Below are positions 1-8,976 of a stretch of DNA of 64,000 nucleotides, in pieces. The notes beneath the pieces are model-generated. The model searched no databases and was not told the DNA's origin. It saw only the letters and a list, made by a program, of their open reading frames with translations. Within the stretch, counting starts at the first letter, position 1. Every line of letters begins with the position of its first letter. Origin of the DNA: Microbacterium sp. (GTDB taxonomy: Bacteria; Actinomycetota; Actinomycetes; Actinomycetales; Microbacteriaceae); the NCBI GenBank assembly GCA_031277945.1, contig JAITLK010000002.1, positions 558,001 to 622,000 on the forward strand. The letters run 5' to 3'. A program made the translations under genes and the position numbers.

Positions 1-1965
1 TGAGTGGCGCGCGCCCACCAGCGCGCGGGCGAGGTGCGGGGCGACCAGGCCGACGAAGCCGACCGTTCCCACCGCCACCACCGCGACCGCGGCCAGGACG
101 GCAGCGAGGGCCAGCACGGCGAACCGCGTCCGTTCAAGACGAACGCCGAGAATGCGCGGCGTGTCCTCGTCCACGGCGATGAGATCGAGTTGACGTCGCA
201 CCGCGATCACCATGGGAATCGATATCACCAGCACGATCGCGACCGGGAGCACGTCGCCGAGTGAGCGTCCGTACGTGGTTCCGGAGAGCCACGTCAGGAT
301 CCGCGGTGTCTGCCACGGATCCGTGCTCAACAGCAGGAAGGTGGTGACGGCCGTCAGGGCGTATCCCATCCCGATCCCGACCAGCACGAATCGATCGGGA
401 AGCAGTCCGCCGCGCCAGGCTAGGAGCGCGATGAGCGCGAAGGTGAGGAGACCGGCGAGCACTGCCATCACGACGAGCGCCACCCGTCCGCCGCCCGCGA
501 ACCCTGTGGCGACCACGAGCACGGCACCCACGCCTGCACCCGCGGTTATCCCGAGCAGCCCGGGTTCGGCGAGCGGGTTGCGCACGGTTCCCTGGACGAT
601 CGCCCCCGCGAGAGCGAGGGCCGCACCGCCGAGCAGCGCCGCGCACACCCGACCGACGCGCTCGTCGAGCGCGCGACCGACCAGATCAGGGGCCGACGCG
701 GTGAGCCAGAGCCGCACATCACCAAGCTGCAGCCACATGCTGCCCGCGAGGAGTCCGATGACGCCGGCGACGAGGAGCAATGCCACGGAAGCGGTCAGCA
801 CGAGGATGAAGCGCCGACGCGTCCGGATCCGGGACGGAGCGCTACCGGCGAGGCGTGCGGTGCCCGCATCGCGCAGCCGCATCGCAAGGATCACGATCAC
901 GATGCCGCCGACGAACGCGGTGGGGATGCCCGTGGGAATGACCACCGCACCGGCGGGTGTGAGCAGCGCACGCAGCACGGCGTCGGCGAGCAGGATCAGG
1001 AGCGCGCCCAGCAGCCCCGAAGCGGGGACGAGGAACTGATGACGACGCAGCGCCGGCACGCGCTGTGCGATCAGCCGTGCGAGCACTGGAGCCCCGAGCC
1101 CGACGAACCCGATCGGACCGGCCAGCGTGACCGAGATGCTGGTGAGCAGAACGGAGCACAGAATCGAGAGGGCGCGCGTCGAGCGCACCGCGACGCCGAG
1201 CGAGCTGGCCGCATCGTCGCCCAGACCGAGAACATCCAGACGCCGAGATAGAAGAAGCGACGCCACGATGGCGACGGCGATCACGGGTGTCGCGCGCGCC
1301 GAGGCGTCGATGTTCAGCTGAGAGAGCGAGCCGCTGCCCCAGGCGAAAAGGCCGGTCGTGTTCTCCCGGAACAGAATCAGGAGCATCGAGGTGGCGGCGC
1401 CCAGAGCCATCGAGATCGCAGATCCGGCCAGAATCAGGCGGGTGCTCGCCGTCCCCGCGGCGCGACCGGTGAGACCGAGCACCACGGCGGCGGCGAGGAT
1501 CCCGCCTGCAAAAGCGACTCCGGAAGAGGCCCACAACGGTACGGAGAGCCCGAATGCCGCGACGACCGCGAGGGCGAAATAGGCGCCCGCCGTGACGGCA
1601 AGGGTGTCCGGCGAAGCCAGGGCGTTTCGCGTGACCGACTGCAGCAGCGCGCCCGCAACGCCCAGGGCGATTCCCACGGCGACGCCTGCACAGAGACGCG
1701 GGAGACGTGAACCGATGAAGACGTCGTTCACGGAGACGCCGCCGACCGTGAGCTCTTCGCCACCCAGCGCGCGCAGGAGCTCGGATGCACCGACACCGCT
1801 CGTCCCCTGCGTCAGATGCCAGAGGCCGACAGCGCCCACGGCGATGGTGAGCGCCACGAGCGCCAGAACGCCGCCCAGGGTGGCCCCACGTCCCTCCCCG
1901 CCGACACGGCTGGTCGGCCCCCGCTGCTGCGAGGGCCGACCAGTCGCCGGATGTACCCGGGTCAC
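1..1965 (-). CDS. Fused double-domain FecCD-type iron-siderophore ABC permease (3' end outside window)
   Basis: Membrane permease of an iron(III)-siderophore importer. The frame is open from a GTG at 1965, whose GTGA overlaps the stop of the binding-protein gene, to the window edge (655 codons seen). Two FecCD units lie in tandem. The first shows the SRLPR motif (residues 86-90), RNALASPD (113-120) and GFVGLGAPVLAR (about 283-294). The second reaches GFVGLVAPHLAR at about 637-648, just before the edge. This is the FhuB architecture, where one chain supplies both halves of the pore, rather than two separate FepD/FepG proteins. About 60-70 C-terminal residues should be missing. It lies downstream of the lipoprotein and ATPase genes on the same strand, so it should be the last or a late gene of an iron-repressed operon. 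The substrate siderophore cannot be read from sequence. Confidence 0.88.
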   Translation of the reverse strand, partial: MTRVHPATGRPSQQRGPTSRVGGEGRGATLGGVLALVALTIAVGAVGLWHLTQGTSGVGASELLRALGGEELTVGGVSVNDVFIGSRLPRLCAGVAVGIALGVAGALLQSVTRNALASPDTLAVTAGAYFALAVVAAFGLSVPLWASSGVAFAGGILAAAVVLGLTGRAAGTASTRLILAGSAISMALGAATSMLLILFRENTTGLFAWGSGSLSQLNIDASARATPVIAVAIVASLLLSRRLDVLGLGDDAASSLGVAVRSTRALSILCSVLLTSISVTLAGPIGFVGLGAPVLARLIAQRVPALRRHQFLVPASGLLGALLILLADAVLRALLTPAGAVVIPTGIPTAFVGGIVIVILAMRLRDAGTARLAGSAPSRIRTRRRFILVLTASVALLLVAGVIGLLAGSMWLQLGDVRLWLTASAPDLVGRALDERVGRVCAALLGGAALALAGAIVQGTVRNPLAEPGLLGITAGAGVGAVLVVATGFAGGGRVALVVMAVLAGLLTFALIALLAWRGGLLPDRFVLVGIGMGYALTAVTTFLLLSTDPWQTPRILTWLSGTTYGRSLGDVLPVAIVLVISIPMVIAVRRQLDLIAVDEDTPRILGVRLERTRFAVLALAAVLAAVAVVAVGTVGFVGLVAPHLARALVGARHS

Positions 1966-3020
1966 TTCCCGGTGATCACGTCGACGAAGGCGTCGATAGC
2001 CTGCATGTTCGAACGCGGTCCGCCCGCTCCCCACACGCCCGGGGGGAACTCGAAGGCGCGTCTCTCGACCACCGCGGGAAGTGCCGTCCAGATCGGGCTC
2101 TTCTCCAGCTCGTTCACGTAGCTCTCCGCTGTGCCGTCGTTGGCGAAGATCAGGTTCGCCTCGCCGACGCCGGTCAAGCCTTCGATGTCGGTCTGTGCAA
2201 GCCCGTAGGCGGGATCCACTCCGCCGCTGCCGAAGGAGGTGTTGACGTCGTTCGTCCAGGCTCCCGTCAGGCCCAGCTGCTCGCCGAGCTCGGTGAACAG
2301 CGCACCCTGTGCGTAGGGACGGATGACCACGTTGCCGGACTCGATCCAGCCGTCGAAGAACACGAAGTCGGTGGTCTTCAGCTTCGCATCGGCGACCTCT
2401 TCCTTGGCCTCTGCAAGGCGGGCATCGAACTCGGCAAGCACCTCATCGGCGCGCTCCGTGCGACCGGTGGCCTCCGCGATGAGCGAGAAGACGTTCTTCA
2501 TGTTCTCGATCTGACCGCTGGTGTCGGTGCCGATCGTCGCGAGCACGGGCACGTCTCCCTCGCTCAGCTTCGCCAGCAGCTCGTCATCGGGGCTGTTCGC
2601 CTCCATGATGATCAGGTCGGGCTCGGTCGCGTAGATCGCATCCAGGTCGGGCTCACCGCGCTCGCCCACGTTGACCGTCGACGCGGGCAGCTTCTCGGCG
2701 CTGACGTAGGTGGCGTAGTCGGTGATCGATGCAGCACCCACCGGGGCAACGCAGAGCGTGAGCAGATCCTCGGTCTGCTGCCATTCGAGCACGACGACGC
2801 GCTCCGCCGGCTTGTCCAGCTCGAGGGTGCGACCCTGGCTGTCGGTGAGCGAGACCGGACCGGTCGCGGTGCTCGTGGTGTCAGCAGCACAGCTCTCCGA
2901 AAGCGGTGCGACATCAGAGACATCTGCACCGGCTTCAACCTGCGTGGTGCCGCACGCGGTGAGCGTGAGCGCGACAAGGCCGGTGGCGGCAAGAACCACC
3001 AGGCGACGGGGGCGAATCAT
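1962..3020 (-). CDS. Iron-siderophore ABC transporter substrate-binding lipoprotein
   Basis: Extracytoplasmic receptor (FecB/FepB/FhuD-like class III binding protein) of 352 aa. It begins with two-arginine positive charge, a hydrophobic stretch and a lipobox LTAC ending at Cys23, so it should be lipid-anchored outside the membrane. The mature part opens with the family pattern TDSQGRTLELDKPAERVVVL, then the two lobes joined by a long helix rich in Glu/Ala (about residues 170-210). The AGAGG start context AGAGGA lies six bases before the ATG. The gene follows the ATPase by 22 bp and overlaps the permease start, which places it in the same transcript. Ligand choice (hydroxamate, catecholate or xenosiderophore) is not evident. 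Confidence 0.9.
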   Translation of the reverse strand: MIRPRRLVVLAATGLVALTLTACGTTQVEAGADVSDVAPLSESCAADTTSTATGPVSLTDSQGRTLELDKPAERVVVLEWQQTEDLLTLCVAPVGAASITDYATYVSAEKLPASTVNVGERGEPDLDAIYATEPDLIIMEANSPDDELLAKLSEGDVPVLATIGTDTSGQIENMKNVFSLIAEATGRTERADEVLAEFDARLAEAKEEVADAKLKTTDFVFFDGWIESGNVVIRPYAQGALFTELGEQLGLTGAWTNDVNTSFGSGGVDPAYGLAQTDIEGLTGVGEANLIFANDGTAESYVNELEKSPIWTALPAVVERRAFEFPPGVWGAGGPRSNMQAIDAFVDVITGK

Positions 3021-3042
3021 GTGGTGTCCTCTCAGGACGGGT

Positions 3043-3897
3043 TCAGGGACGGGGACAGGGGACGGTCGCGCTGCGCGACGTGCGGCGACTGACAGGGTCG
3101 ATCCGCAAGCGTCCGGAGCGGGGATCGAAAGTGACGTCGACGTCGATGTCGTAGGCGCGACGGATGCTCTCGGCAGTGAGAACCTCCGTCGGTACGCCTG
3201 CAGCGAGGATGTGCCCGTCCTTCATGAGCAGCAGGTCATCGGCAACACGGGCAGCGTGATCGAGATCGTGCAGCACGACGCCGACCGCTGCGCCGCGCTC
3301 ATCGGCCAGATCCCGAATCAGATCGAGCGTCTCGACCTGGTAGCGCAGGTCCAGGTGATTGGTCGGCTCGTCCAGGAGCACCACGCCGGTCTGCTGCGCC
3401 AGGCAACAGGCGAGCCACACACGCTGCAGTTCGCCTCCGGACAGCTCACCCGCGGCACGCTTGCTCATGTCGGTCAGTCCGGTCGCCGCCAACGCGTCCT
3501 CGATCGCACCGTGATCCTCGGCGGTGAGACCACCGAAGCGGCGACGATAGGGGTGGCGACCGAAGGCCACCACCTCTCGAATGCTCAATCCGAGAGGCGC
3601 CGTGCGCGACTGCGCGAACAGTGTCACTTGGCGGGCGAAATCCCGGGCCGACAGGGATCGAACCGGAACGTCCGCGTCATCAGTCCGCACAGCGATGTCT
3701 CCGTCGGCCACCGGGTGAAGGCGTGCCAGCGCGCGCAGGAGGGTCGACTTGCCCGAGCCGTTCGGTCCCACTAGGGCTGTCACGCGGCCCGGGCAGAGCG
3801 CGATCGAAACACCATCGACCACCGTGTGTTCACCGAAGCCGAGCGTGAGGCCGCTGCCTCGGAGGGCGGCCTCGGCAGCGGGCACGACATTGATCAC
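3043..3897 (-). CDS. Iron-siderophore ABC transporter ATP-binding protein (FecE/FepC-like)
   Basis: Cytoplasmic ATPase that powers the importer, 284 aa, near the usual 255-280 aa of the family. Walker A GPNGSGKS is at residues 44-51, the ABC signature LSGGE at 152-156 and Walker B VVLLDEP at 172-178, followed by the NHLD segment typical of the FecE group. The GTG start at 3897 has AGGAG at good spacing (cccccGTG). It is the first gene after an iron-box operator at 3972-3990 and is followed 22 bp later by the lipoprotein gene, so it is the promoter-proximal gene of the uptake operon. Confidence 0.92.
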   Translation of the reverse strand: MINVVPAAEAALRGSGLTLGFGEHTVVDGVSIALCPGRVTALVGPNGSGKSTLLRALARLHPVADGDIAVRTDDADVPVRSLSARDFARQVTLFAQSRTAPLGLSIREVVAFGRHPYRRRFGGLTAEDHGAIEDALAATGLTDMSKRAAGELSGGELQRVWLACCLAQQTGVVLLDEPTNHLDLRYQVETLDLIRDLADERGAAVGVVLHDLDHAARVADDLLLMKDGHILAAGVPTEVLTAESIRRAYDIDVDVTFDPRSGRLRIDPVSRRTSRSATVPCPRP

Positions 3898-3971
3898 GGG
3901 GGCTCCTGCGGTGGATGAGAGGCAGGCATCGCCGTGTTCACACTCGCGAGCGCCAGAGGGCGACGTGATAG

Positions 3972-3990
3972 TTAGGGTTGCCTTGCCTTA
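3972..3990 (-). promoter_or_regulatory. DtxR/IdeR-type iron box
   Basis: The 19 bases TTAGGGTTGCCTTGCCTTA match the DtxR/IdeR consensus TTAGGTTAGCCTAACCTAA at 14 positions, including the TTAGG and GCC cores. The site lies 75 bp upstream of the ATPase start, in the only non-coding gap before the importer operon. The known role of such sites is binding of the Fe(II)-loaded repressor, so transport genes would be expressed when iron is scarce. The operator call rests on sequence similarity and position only. Confidence 0.75.
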
Positions 3991-4052
3991 TCGATGCTAC
4001 GGCGTGACTCCTGTGTCTGCAATCGGGCTTTCACGACAGGGTATGTAGCGAA

Positions 4053-4862
4053 TCAGACATCACGTCCGGCATACACACCAGGAGTGACCCCCATGACGCG
4101 TTTGAAGGCGGCGATGAAGGCGCTCGGCTGGGAGTATCCGAGCTGATCCGAGATCTCATGCACCGCCAGGCCCTCCCCCAGCAGGGTAAGTGCCTGATGA
4201 ACGCGGAGGGACTGCCTCCACTGCAGGAAGGACAGACCCGTGTGCGTCCGGAACAGCCGCGCGATCGTCCGCTCAGAGACACCCGCGCGATCGGCCCACG
4301 CGGCGAGGGTGAGTTCGTTGGTCGGATCCTGCATCAGCGCGTCGACGATCTCCCCGATCCGTGGGGCATCCGGGACACGCAACGCCAGCTGTCGTTCAGC
4401 CGGCAGCAGCACGTCGAACACCACGGCCTCGGCCCGCACACGTGCATCGTCGCTGAGGTCGGTGCGTTCCAGATGGGTGAGCAGCGCGGCGAGCACCGGG
4501 GTGATGTCCACGGCCACGGGAGCCGCGAAGCTCACCCGCGACCGGGCGGGATCGAACAACGCGTCGAAGAGGGATGCGCGCGCGGTCATGCGACCAGAGT
4601 GAATGACCCCGGCCGGAATCCACAGGCCGTGCCCGTCCGGCACCGTCATCAGCTGGTCGTCCAGGCGCACGGTCATCGTTCCGCCGCGCACCCAGACCAG
4701 CTCGTGAAGCGGGTGCGAGTGCGGCTCGAACTCGAGCGGGATGGGGACGTATGCGCTCTCCGTGACGATCGCGAACGGTGCCGGAATCGCCGTCGGCGCC
4801 TGCCCCGCACTCAGGACCACAGTGTCCGGTTCGCGCGCCCAGGAGCCTCGCGGTGAGCTCAC
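4053..4862 (-). CDS. AraC-family transcriptional regulator with N-terminal cupin domain
   Basis: A 269-aa DNA-binding regulator. The N-terminal half is a cupin-like sensor (EPHSHPLHELVWVRGG around residues 45-60, then the PDGHGLWIPAGVIHSG segment). The C-terminal 100 residues hold the double helix-turn-helix of AraC proteins (LTLAAWADRAGVSERTIARL, then VHEISDQLGYSQPSAFIAAF and the closing G-VTPGVYAG). The start is a GTG that overlaps the TGA of the upstream hydrolase gene, so the two are co-translated. It lies immediately upstream of the iron box and importer operon on the same strand, which suggests, without proving, that it controls siderophore uptake. The inducer is unknown. Confidence 0.85.
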   Translation of the reverse strand: MSSPRGSWAREPDTVVLSAGQAPTAIPAPFAIVTESAYVPIPLEFEPHSHPLHELVWVRGGTMTVRLDDQLMTVPDGHGLWIPAGVIHSGRMTARASLFDALFDPARSRVSFAAPVAVDITPVLAALLTHLERTDLSDDARVRAEAVVFDVLLPAERQLALRVPDAPRIGEIVDALMQDPTNELTLAAWADRAGVSERTIARLFRTHTGLSFLQWRQSLRVHQALTLLGEGLAVHEISDQLGYSQPSAFIAAFKRVMGVTPGVYAGRDV

Positions 4863-5725
4863 AGACGCTCCAACAGGGCGACGACCTGTGCTGCGAACGG
4901 ATCGGCACCCTCGTGGTCATGTGCGGTGATCGTGACAACGGCGTCGCCGCGGAAGATCAGCAGCTGACCGTAGGCACCGTGCAACCGCCAGGCGGAGCCG
5001 GGGCCGCCCCAGCCGCCAAGGGCGTACCGGCGGTACGCGGGTTCCGCTTCATGTTCCGACCACTCAGTGTGCAGGATGCGCACCATCTCGGGCGAGACGA
5101 GCTGCTCACCGTCATGGTGCCCACCATTGCGGATCAGCTGCCCGACGGCCGCGAGTTCGTCGAGGGTCAGCTCCAGTCCACCGCCGGCTTCGATGTACCC
5201 ATTCGGGCAGCGCTGCCACGACGGTGCCGCGATTCCCAGCGGAGTGAACAGCCGATCCTCCAACCAGGAGCCGGCATCGCCCACCACGGCCGCGAGAGCG
5301 CGCATCGCGGTGTAGGTGCTGGCGTTCGAGTACTGGAACACCCGACCCCGCGCGGGTCGGGAGAGGAACTCGGCCGCCAGGTCCGGCCAGTCGGTCAGGA
5401 GCGTCGGCGACCAGGGGAAGTCGACGCCGCTGATCATGCCGAGCAGGTGCCGCACGGTGACGTCGCGGGTCTCGGGCGCGATCCCCAGGTCCGGGAGGTA
5501 GTGCGCGACCAGGGTGTCCAGATCGAACACGCCATCGTCGACGGCGATACCCGCGGCGAGCACGCAGATCCCCTTCGCGACAGAGTGGACGTCGCGCCGC
5601 ACATCATCGTGCCAAAGGAACCTCGCGGTGTCGTCCTCCACACGGACATGAATGCCATGTGCGTCGAAGCGCTCTTGGTCCGCCAGCTGGACGAGGTTAT
5701 CGAGAATGTGCTCCGCGGATGCCAT
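4859..5725 (-). CDS. Serine hydrolase of the class C beta-lactamase/esterase-like family
   Basis: A 288-aa protein of the beta-lactamase superfamily with a penicillin-binding fold. The nucleophile motif SVAK is at residues 48-51 (S-x-x-K) and the second catalytic motif YSN at 132-134. A late GAYGQ segment occupies the place of the third motif. It has no signal peptide and is shorter than true secreted class C beta-lactamases, so a cytoplasmic esterase or peptidase activity is more likely than antibiotic resistance. The stop overlaps the start of the AraC gene, giving a two-gene operon. A role in hydrolysing an imported siderophore ester would fit the context but is only an inference. Confidence 0.78.
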   Translation of the reverse strand: MASAEHILDNLVQLADQERFDAHGIHVRVEDDTARFLWHDDVRRDVHSVAKGICVLAAGIAVDDGVFDLDTLVAHYLPDLGIAPETRDVTVRHLLGMISGVDFPWSPTLLTDWPDLAAEFLSRPARGRVFQYSNASTYTAMRALAAVVGDAGSWLEDRLFTPLGIAAPSWQRCPNGYIEAGGGLELTLDELAAVGQLIRNGGHHDGEQLVSPEMVRILHTEWSEHEAEPAYRRYALGGWGGPGSAWRLHGAYGQLLIFRGDAVVTITAHDHEGADPFAAQVVALLERL

Positions 5726-5777
5726 ACCCCGATTCTTTCATCGCCACAGACGCGAGGCCCGGCCGCCAGCCACCACC

Positions 5778-5842
5778 GGTTCCTGAGCGAGCCCTTCGTC
5801 TCGCTGGCGCTCGCTCAGGAACCACGCAGCGAGACGAAGGGC
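5778..5842. repeat. Interleaved double inverted repeat downstream of aconitase and hydrolase genes
   Basis: Two inverted repeats are interleaved in the order A-B-A'-B'. Arm A (5778-5792, ggttcctgagcgagc) is exactly complementary to 5809-5823. Arm B (5791-5806, gcccttcgtctcgctg) is exactly complementary to 5827-5842. The two hairpins cannot form together because B lies in the loop of A and A' lies in the loop of B. It sits in the short gap between the hydrolase start and the aconitase terminator. It resembles dispersed REP-like intergenic elements seen in some Microbacteriaceae. No second copy was spotted in this window. Confidence 0.7.
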
Positions 5843-5850
5843 CGATAACG

Positions 5851-5888
5851 CGGACATCCCGCCAGGCCGAAGCCTGACGGGATGTCGG
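5851..5888 (-). terminator. Stem-loop terminator of acnA
   Basis: An inverted repeat pairs 5851-5867 with 5872-5888 with two mismatches and a 4-base loop, starting 12 bases after the aconitase stop in the direction of transcription. There is no clear U tract, as is common in high-GC actinobacteria. Confidence 0.65.
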
Positions 5889-5899
5889 AGCGATGCGGA

Positions 5900-8734
5900 T
5901 CAGACCAGCGAACGCAGCACGTACTGCAGGATGCCGCCATTGCGGTAGTAGTCCGCCTCACCGGGGGTGTCGATGCGCACCACGGCGTCGAACACGATCT
6001 CCTGCTTGCCCTCGGGCGAGAACTCGCTCGGGGTGGCGGTGACCTTGACCGTCTTCGGGGTGACACCCTCGTTCAGCGCCTCCAGCCCCTCGATCGAGAC
6101 GATCTCGGTGCCGTCCAGGCCGAGCGATGCCCAGCTCTCGCCGGCGGGGAACTGCAGCGGAACCACGCCCATGCCGATGAGGTTGGAGCGGTGGATGCGC
6201 TCGAAGCTCTCCGTGATGACCGCCTTGACGCCCAGCAGGCTGGTGCCCTTGGCGGCCCAGTCGCGCGACGATCCCGAACCGTACTCCTTGCCGCCGAAGA
6301 CGACGAGCGGGGTGCCCTGCGCCTGGTAGTTCTGCGACGCGTCGTAGATGTAGGACTGCGGTCCGCCGGGCTGCGTGAAGTCGCGAGTGAAGCCACCCTC
6401 GACCTCCGCGCCGTCGTTGACCGCGCGCACCAGCTGGTTCTTCAGGCGGATGTTGGCGAACGTGCCGCGGATCATCACCTCGTGGTTGCCGCGGCGCGAG
6501 CCGTACGAGTTGAAGTCCTTCTGCGCCACACCGTGCTCGGTGAGGTACTGGGCGGCGGGGGTGCCGGCCTTGATGTTTCCGGCCGGGCTGATGTGGTCGG
6601 TCGTGACCGAGTCGCCCAGCGTCGCCATCACGCGCGCTCCGGTGATGTCGGTCACCGGGGTGAGCTCCATCGTCATGCCGTCGAAGTACGGTGCCTTGCG
6701 GACGTAGGTCGAGTCGGCGTCCCACTCGAAGACCGGACCGGTCGGGGTGGGCAGGCTCTTCCAGCGCTCGTCACCATCGAAGACGGTGGCGTACTGGGTG
6801 ATGAACTGCTCACGCGAGATGGAGGAGTCGATGATCTCCTGCACCTCTTCCGGGGCGGGCCAGATGTCCTTGAGGAACACGTCGTTGCCGTCGCCATCGA
6901 CACCGAGCGCGTCGTTGTCGAAGTCGAAGTGCATCGAGCCGGCGAGAGCGTAGGCGACCACCAGCGGCGGAGAGGCCAGGTAGTTCATCTTCACGTCGGG
7001 GCTGATGCGCCCCTCGAAGTTGCGGTTGCCGGACAGCACGGCCGTGACAGCAAGGTCGTGATCGTTGATGGCACCCGAGACCTCGGGGATGAGCGGACCG
7101 GAGTTACCGATGCAGATGGTGCAGCCGTAGCCCACGGTGTAGAACCCGAGACCTTCGAGGTCCTTGTCCAGACCTGACTTCTCGTAGTAGTCGGTGACGA
7201 CCTTGGAGCCCGGGCCGAGCGTGGTCTTGACCCACGGCTTCTGCTTGAGACCCTTCTCGCGCGCCTTACGTGCCAGCAGACCCGCGGCGATCATCACCGA
7301 GGGGTTGGACGTGTTGGTGCACGAGGTGATGGCGGCGAGGGTGACCGCGCCGTTGTCGAGGATGTACTTCTGTCCCTCGGGCGTGGTGACCTCAACCGGG
7401 TTGGAGGCCTGCGGAGCTGCGGAGGAGGCGAGGACCTTGGGCGCCGTCACGGCCGCCTCGATCTCGACCTCTTCACCGGGAACCGATCCGGCGTCGGAGG
7501 CGGGGAACGATCCGGCGTCCGCCACGTCCACGGGCGTGGCGTCGGCGTAGTTCAGGATGTCCTGCTCGAACTGGGTCTTGGCCTCGGACAGCAGGATGCG
7601 GTCCTGCGGGCGCTTCGGGCCGGCGATCGACGGGACGACCGTCGAGAGGTCCAGCTCCATGTACTCCGAGTACGAGGGCTCGCTCGCGGCGTCGTGCCAG
7701 AGCTTCTGCTCCTTCGCGTAGGCCTCGACGAGAGCCACAGCGTGCTCGTCGCGACCGGTGAGGCGCAGGTAGTCCAGCGTCACATCGTCGATGGGGAACA
7801 TGGCGGCCGTCGAGCCGAACTCCGGTGACATGTTTCCGATGGTGGCGCGGTTGGCCAGCGGCACGGAGCCGACGCCCTCACCGTAGAACTCGACGAACTT
7901 GCCGACCACGCCGTGCTTGCGCAGCATGTCGGTGATCGTGAGGACCACGTCGGTTGCGGTGACGCCGGCGGGGATCTCGCCGGTCAGCTTGAAGCCGACG
8001 ACACGCGGGATCAGCATGGAGACGGGCTGGCCGAGCATGGCCGCCTCAGCCTCGATGCCACCCACGCCCCAGCCCAGCACGCCCAGGCCGTTGACCATCG
8101 TGGTGTGGGAGTCGGTGCCCACGCAGGTGTCGGGGTAGGCGCGCAGAACGCCGTTGACGTTGCGGTCGTAGATGACCTTCGCCAGGTGCTCGATGTTCAC
8201 CTGGTGGACGATTCCGGTTCCCGGCGGGACGACCTTGAAGTCGTCGAACGCCGTCTGGCCCCAGCGCAGGAACTGGTAACGCTCGCCATTGCGCTCGTAC
8301 TCGATCTCGACGTTGCGCTCGATGGCGTCGGGCCGGCCGAAGAGGTCCGCGATCACCGAGTGGTCGATCACCATCTCGGCGGGCGAGAGCGGGTTGATCT
8401 TGCTCGGGTCGCCGCCGAGGGCGGTGACGGCCTCACGCATGGTGGCGAGGTCGACGATGCAGGGAACGCCGGTGAAGTCCTGCATGACCACACGCGCGGG
8501 CGTGAACTGGATCTCGGTGTCGGGATCGGCATCCGGGTTCCACGATCCGAGGGCCTGGATCTGCTCCTTGGTCACGTTCGCGCCGTCTTCGGTGCGCAGG
8601 AGGTTCTCCAGCAGCACCTTCAGGCTGAACGGGAGCTTCTCGTGACCCGGGACCTGATCGATCCGGAAGATCTCATAGTCGGTGCTGCCGACCGTCAGGG
8701 TGCTCTGTGCACCGAAGCTGTTCACCGTTGACAC
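5900..8734 (-). CDS. acnA: Aconitate hydratase A
   Basis: Cytoplasmic [4Fe-4S] enzyme of the citrate cycle, interconverting citrate and isocitrate through cis-aconitate. The protein has 944 aa, the size usual for actinobacterial AcnA. The three iron-sulfur cysteines are Cys472 ([10 protein letters not shown]) and Cys538/Cys541 ([10 protein letters not shown]). The substrate loop [18 protein letters not shown] is near residue 207 and the swivelling domain 4 with [10 protein letters not shown] is near the C-terminus. A flexible Ala/Glu/Pro-rich linker (about 400-450) separates two core blocks. The start is GTG with AAGGAGAG upstream. A perfect palindrome at 8857-8880 lies in its promoter region and a stem-loop follows the stop. 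It is probably monocistronic. Confidence 0.97.
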   Translation of the reverse strand: MSTVNSFGAQSTLTVGSTDYEIFRIDQVPGHEKLPFSLKVLLENLLRTEDGANVTKEQIQALGSWNPDADPDTEIQFTPARVVMQDFTGVPCIVDLATMREAVTALGGDPSKINPLSPAEMVIDHSVIADLFGRPDAIERNVEIEYERNGERYQFLRWGQTAFDDFKVVPPGTGIVHQVNIEHLAKVIYDRNVNGVLRAYPDTCVGTDSHTTMVNGLGVLGWGVGGIEAEAAMLGQPVSMLIPRVVGFKLTGEIPAGVTATDVVLTITDMLRKHGVVGKFVEFYGEGVGSVPLANRATIGNMSPEFGSTAAMFPIDDVTLDYLRLTGRDEHAVALVEAYAKEQKLWHDAASEPSYSEYMELDLSTVVPSIAGPKRPQDRILLSEAKTQFEQDILNYADATPVDVADAGSFPASDAGSVPGEEVEIEAAVTAPKVLASSAAPQASNPVEVTTPEGQKYILDNGAVTLAAITSCTNTSNPSVMIAAGLLARKAREKGLKQKPWVKTTLGPGSKVVTDYYEKSGLDKDLEGLGFYTVGYGCTICIGNSGPLIPEVSGAINDHDLAVTAVLSGNRNFEGRISPDVKMNYLASPPLVVAYALAGSMHFDFDNDALGVDGDGNDVFLKDIWPAPEEVQEIIDSSISREQFITQYATVFDGDERWKSLPTPTGPVFEWDADSTYVRKAPYFDGMTMELTPVTDITGARVMATLGDSVTTDHISPAGNIKAGTPAAQYLTEHGVAQKDFNSYGSRRGNHEVMIRGTFANIRLKNQLVRAVNDGAEVEGGFTRDFTQPGGPQSYIYDASQNYQAQGTPLVVFGGKEYGSGSSRDWAAKGTSLLGVKAVITESFERIHRSNLIGMGVVPLQFPAGESWASLGLDGTEIVSIEGLEALNEGVTPKTVKVTATPSEFSPEGKQEIVFDAVVRIDTPGEADYYRNGGILQYVLRSLV

Positions 8735-8856
8735 GAGGTTCTCTCCTTAGCGTCTTTCGTCACCGCTGCGTTCCATCTTGGAGCGCCGAACCGATCAGGG
8801 CTAGCAAGGCCCGCCTAACCAGTGTGCGCCGCGAACGCCTCTCGCAACAGCAGGGA

Positions 8857-8880
8857 ATTTATCTTGACGTCAAGATAAAT
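8857..8880. promoter_or_regulatory. Perfect 24-bp palindrome upstream of acnA, candidate operator
   Basis: The half-site ATTTATCTTGAC is followed directly by its exact reverse complement, giving a 24-bp palindrome about 123 bp upstream of the acnA start. It is strikingly AT-rich in otherwise GC-rich sequence. The TCTTGA/TCAAGA arms resemble MarR-family operators. The TamR regulator of Streptomyces is known to act on aconitase genes, but its exact site could not be compared here. Function is inferred from symmetry and position only. Confidence 0.6.
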
Positions 8881-8920
8881 CTATCACGATGCGCACCCAC
8901 GCACGCGAGGCACGCCACAA

Positions 8921-8963
8921 CGCCGCAGCGGGTGCCACCGACCCGGTTGCACCCGCTGCGGCG
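8921..8963 (-). terminator. Stem-loop terminator of the DUF3159-DUF3710-dut transcript
   Basis: A perfect 14-bp stem pairs 8921-8934 with 8950-8963 around a 15-base loop. It starts 13 bases past the stop of the DUF3159 gene in the minus direction. No U tract follows. Confidence 0.65.
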
Positions 8964-8976
8964 TGTCGACGTGGAA

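Noticed and set aside
4859-5725. Beta-lactamase-fold protein considered as antibiotic resistance
   Set aside because: No signal peptide and short length, so the antibiotic in the medium would not reach it; a general hydrolase is more likely.
7350-7560. Ala/Glu/Pro-rich insertion in aconitase considered as an anomaly
   Set aside because: Actinobacterial AcnA proteins of about 940 aa commonly have this linker, so it is normal for the family.
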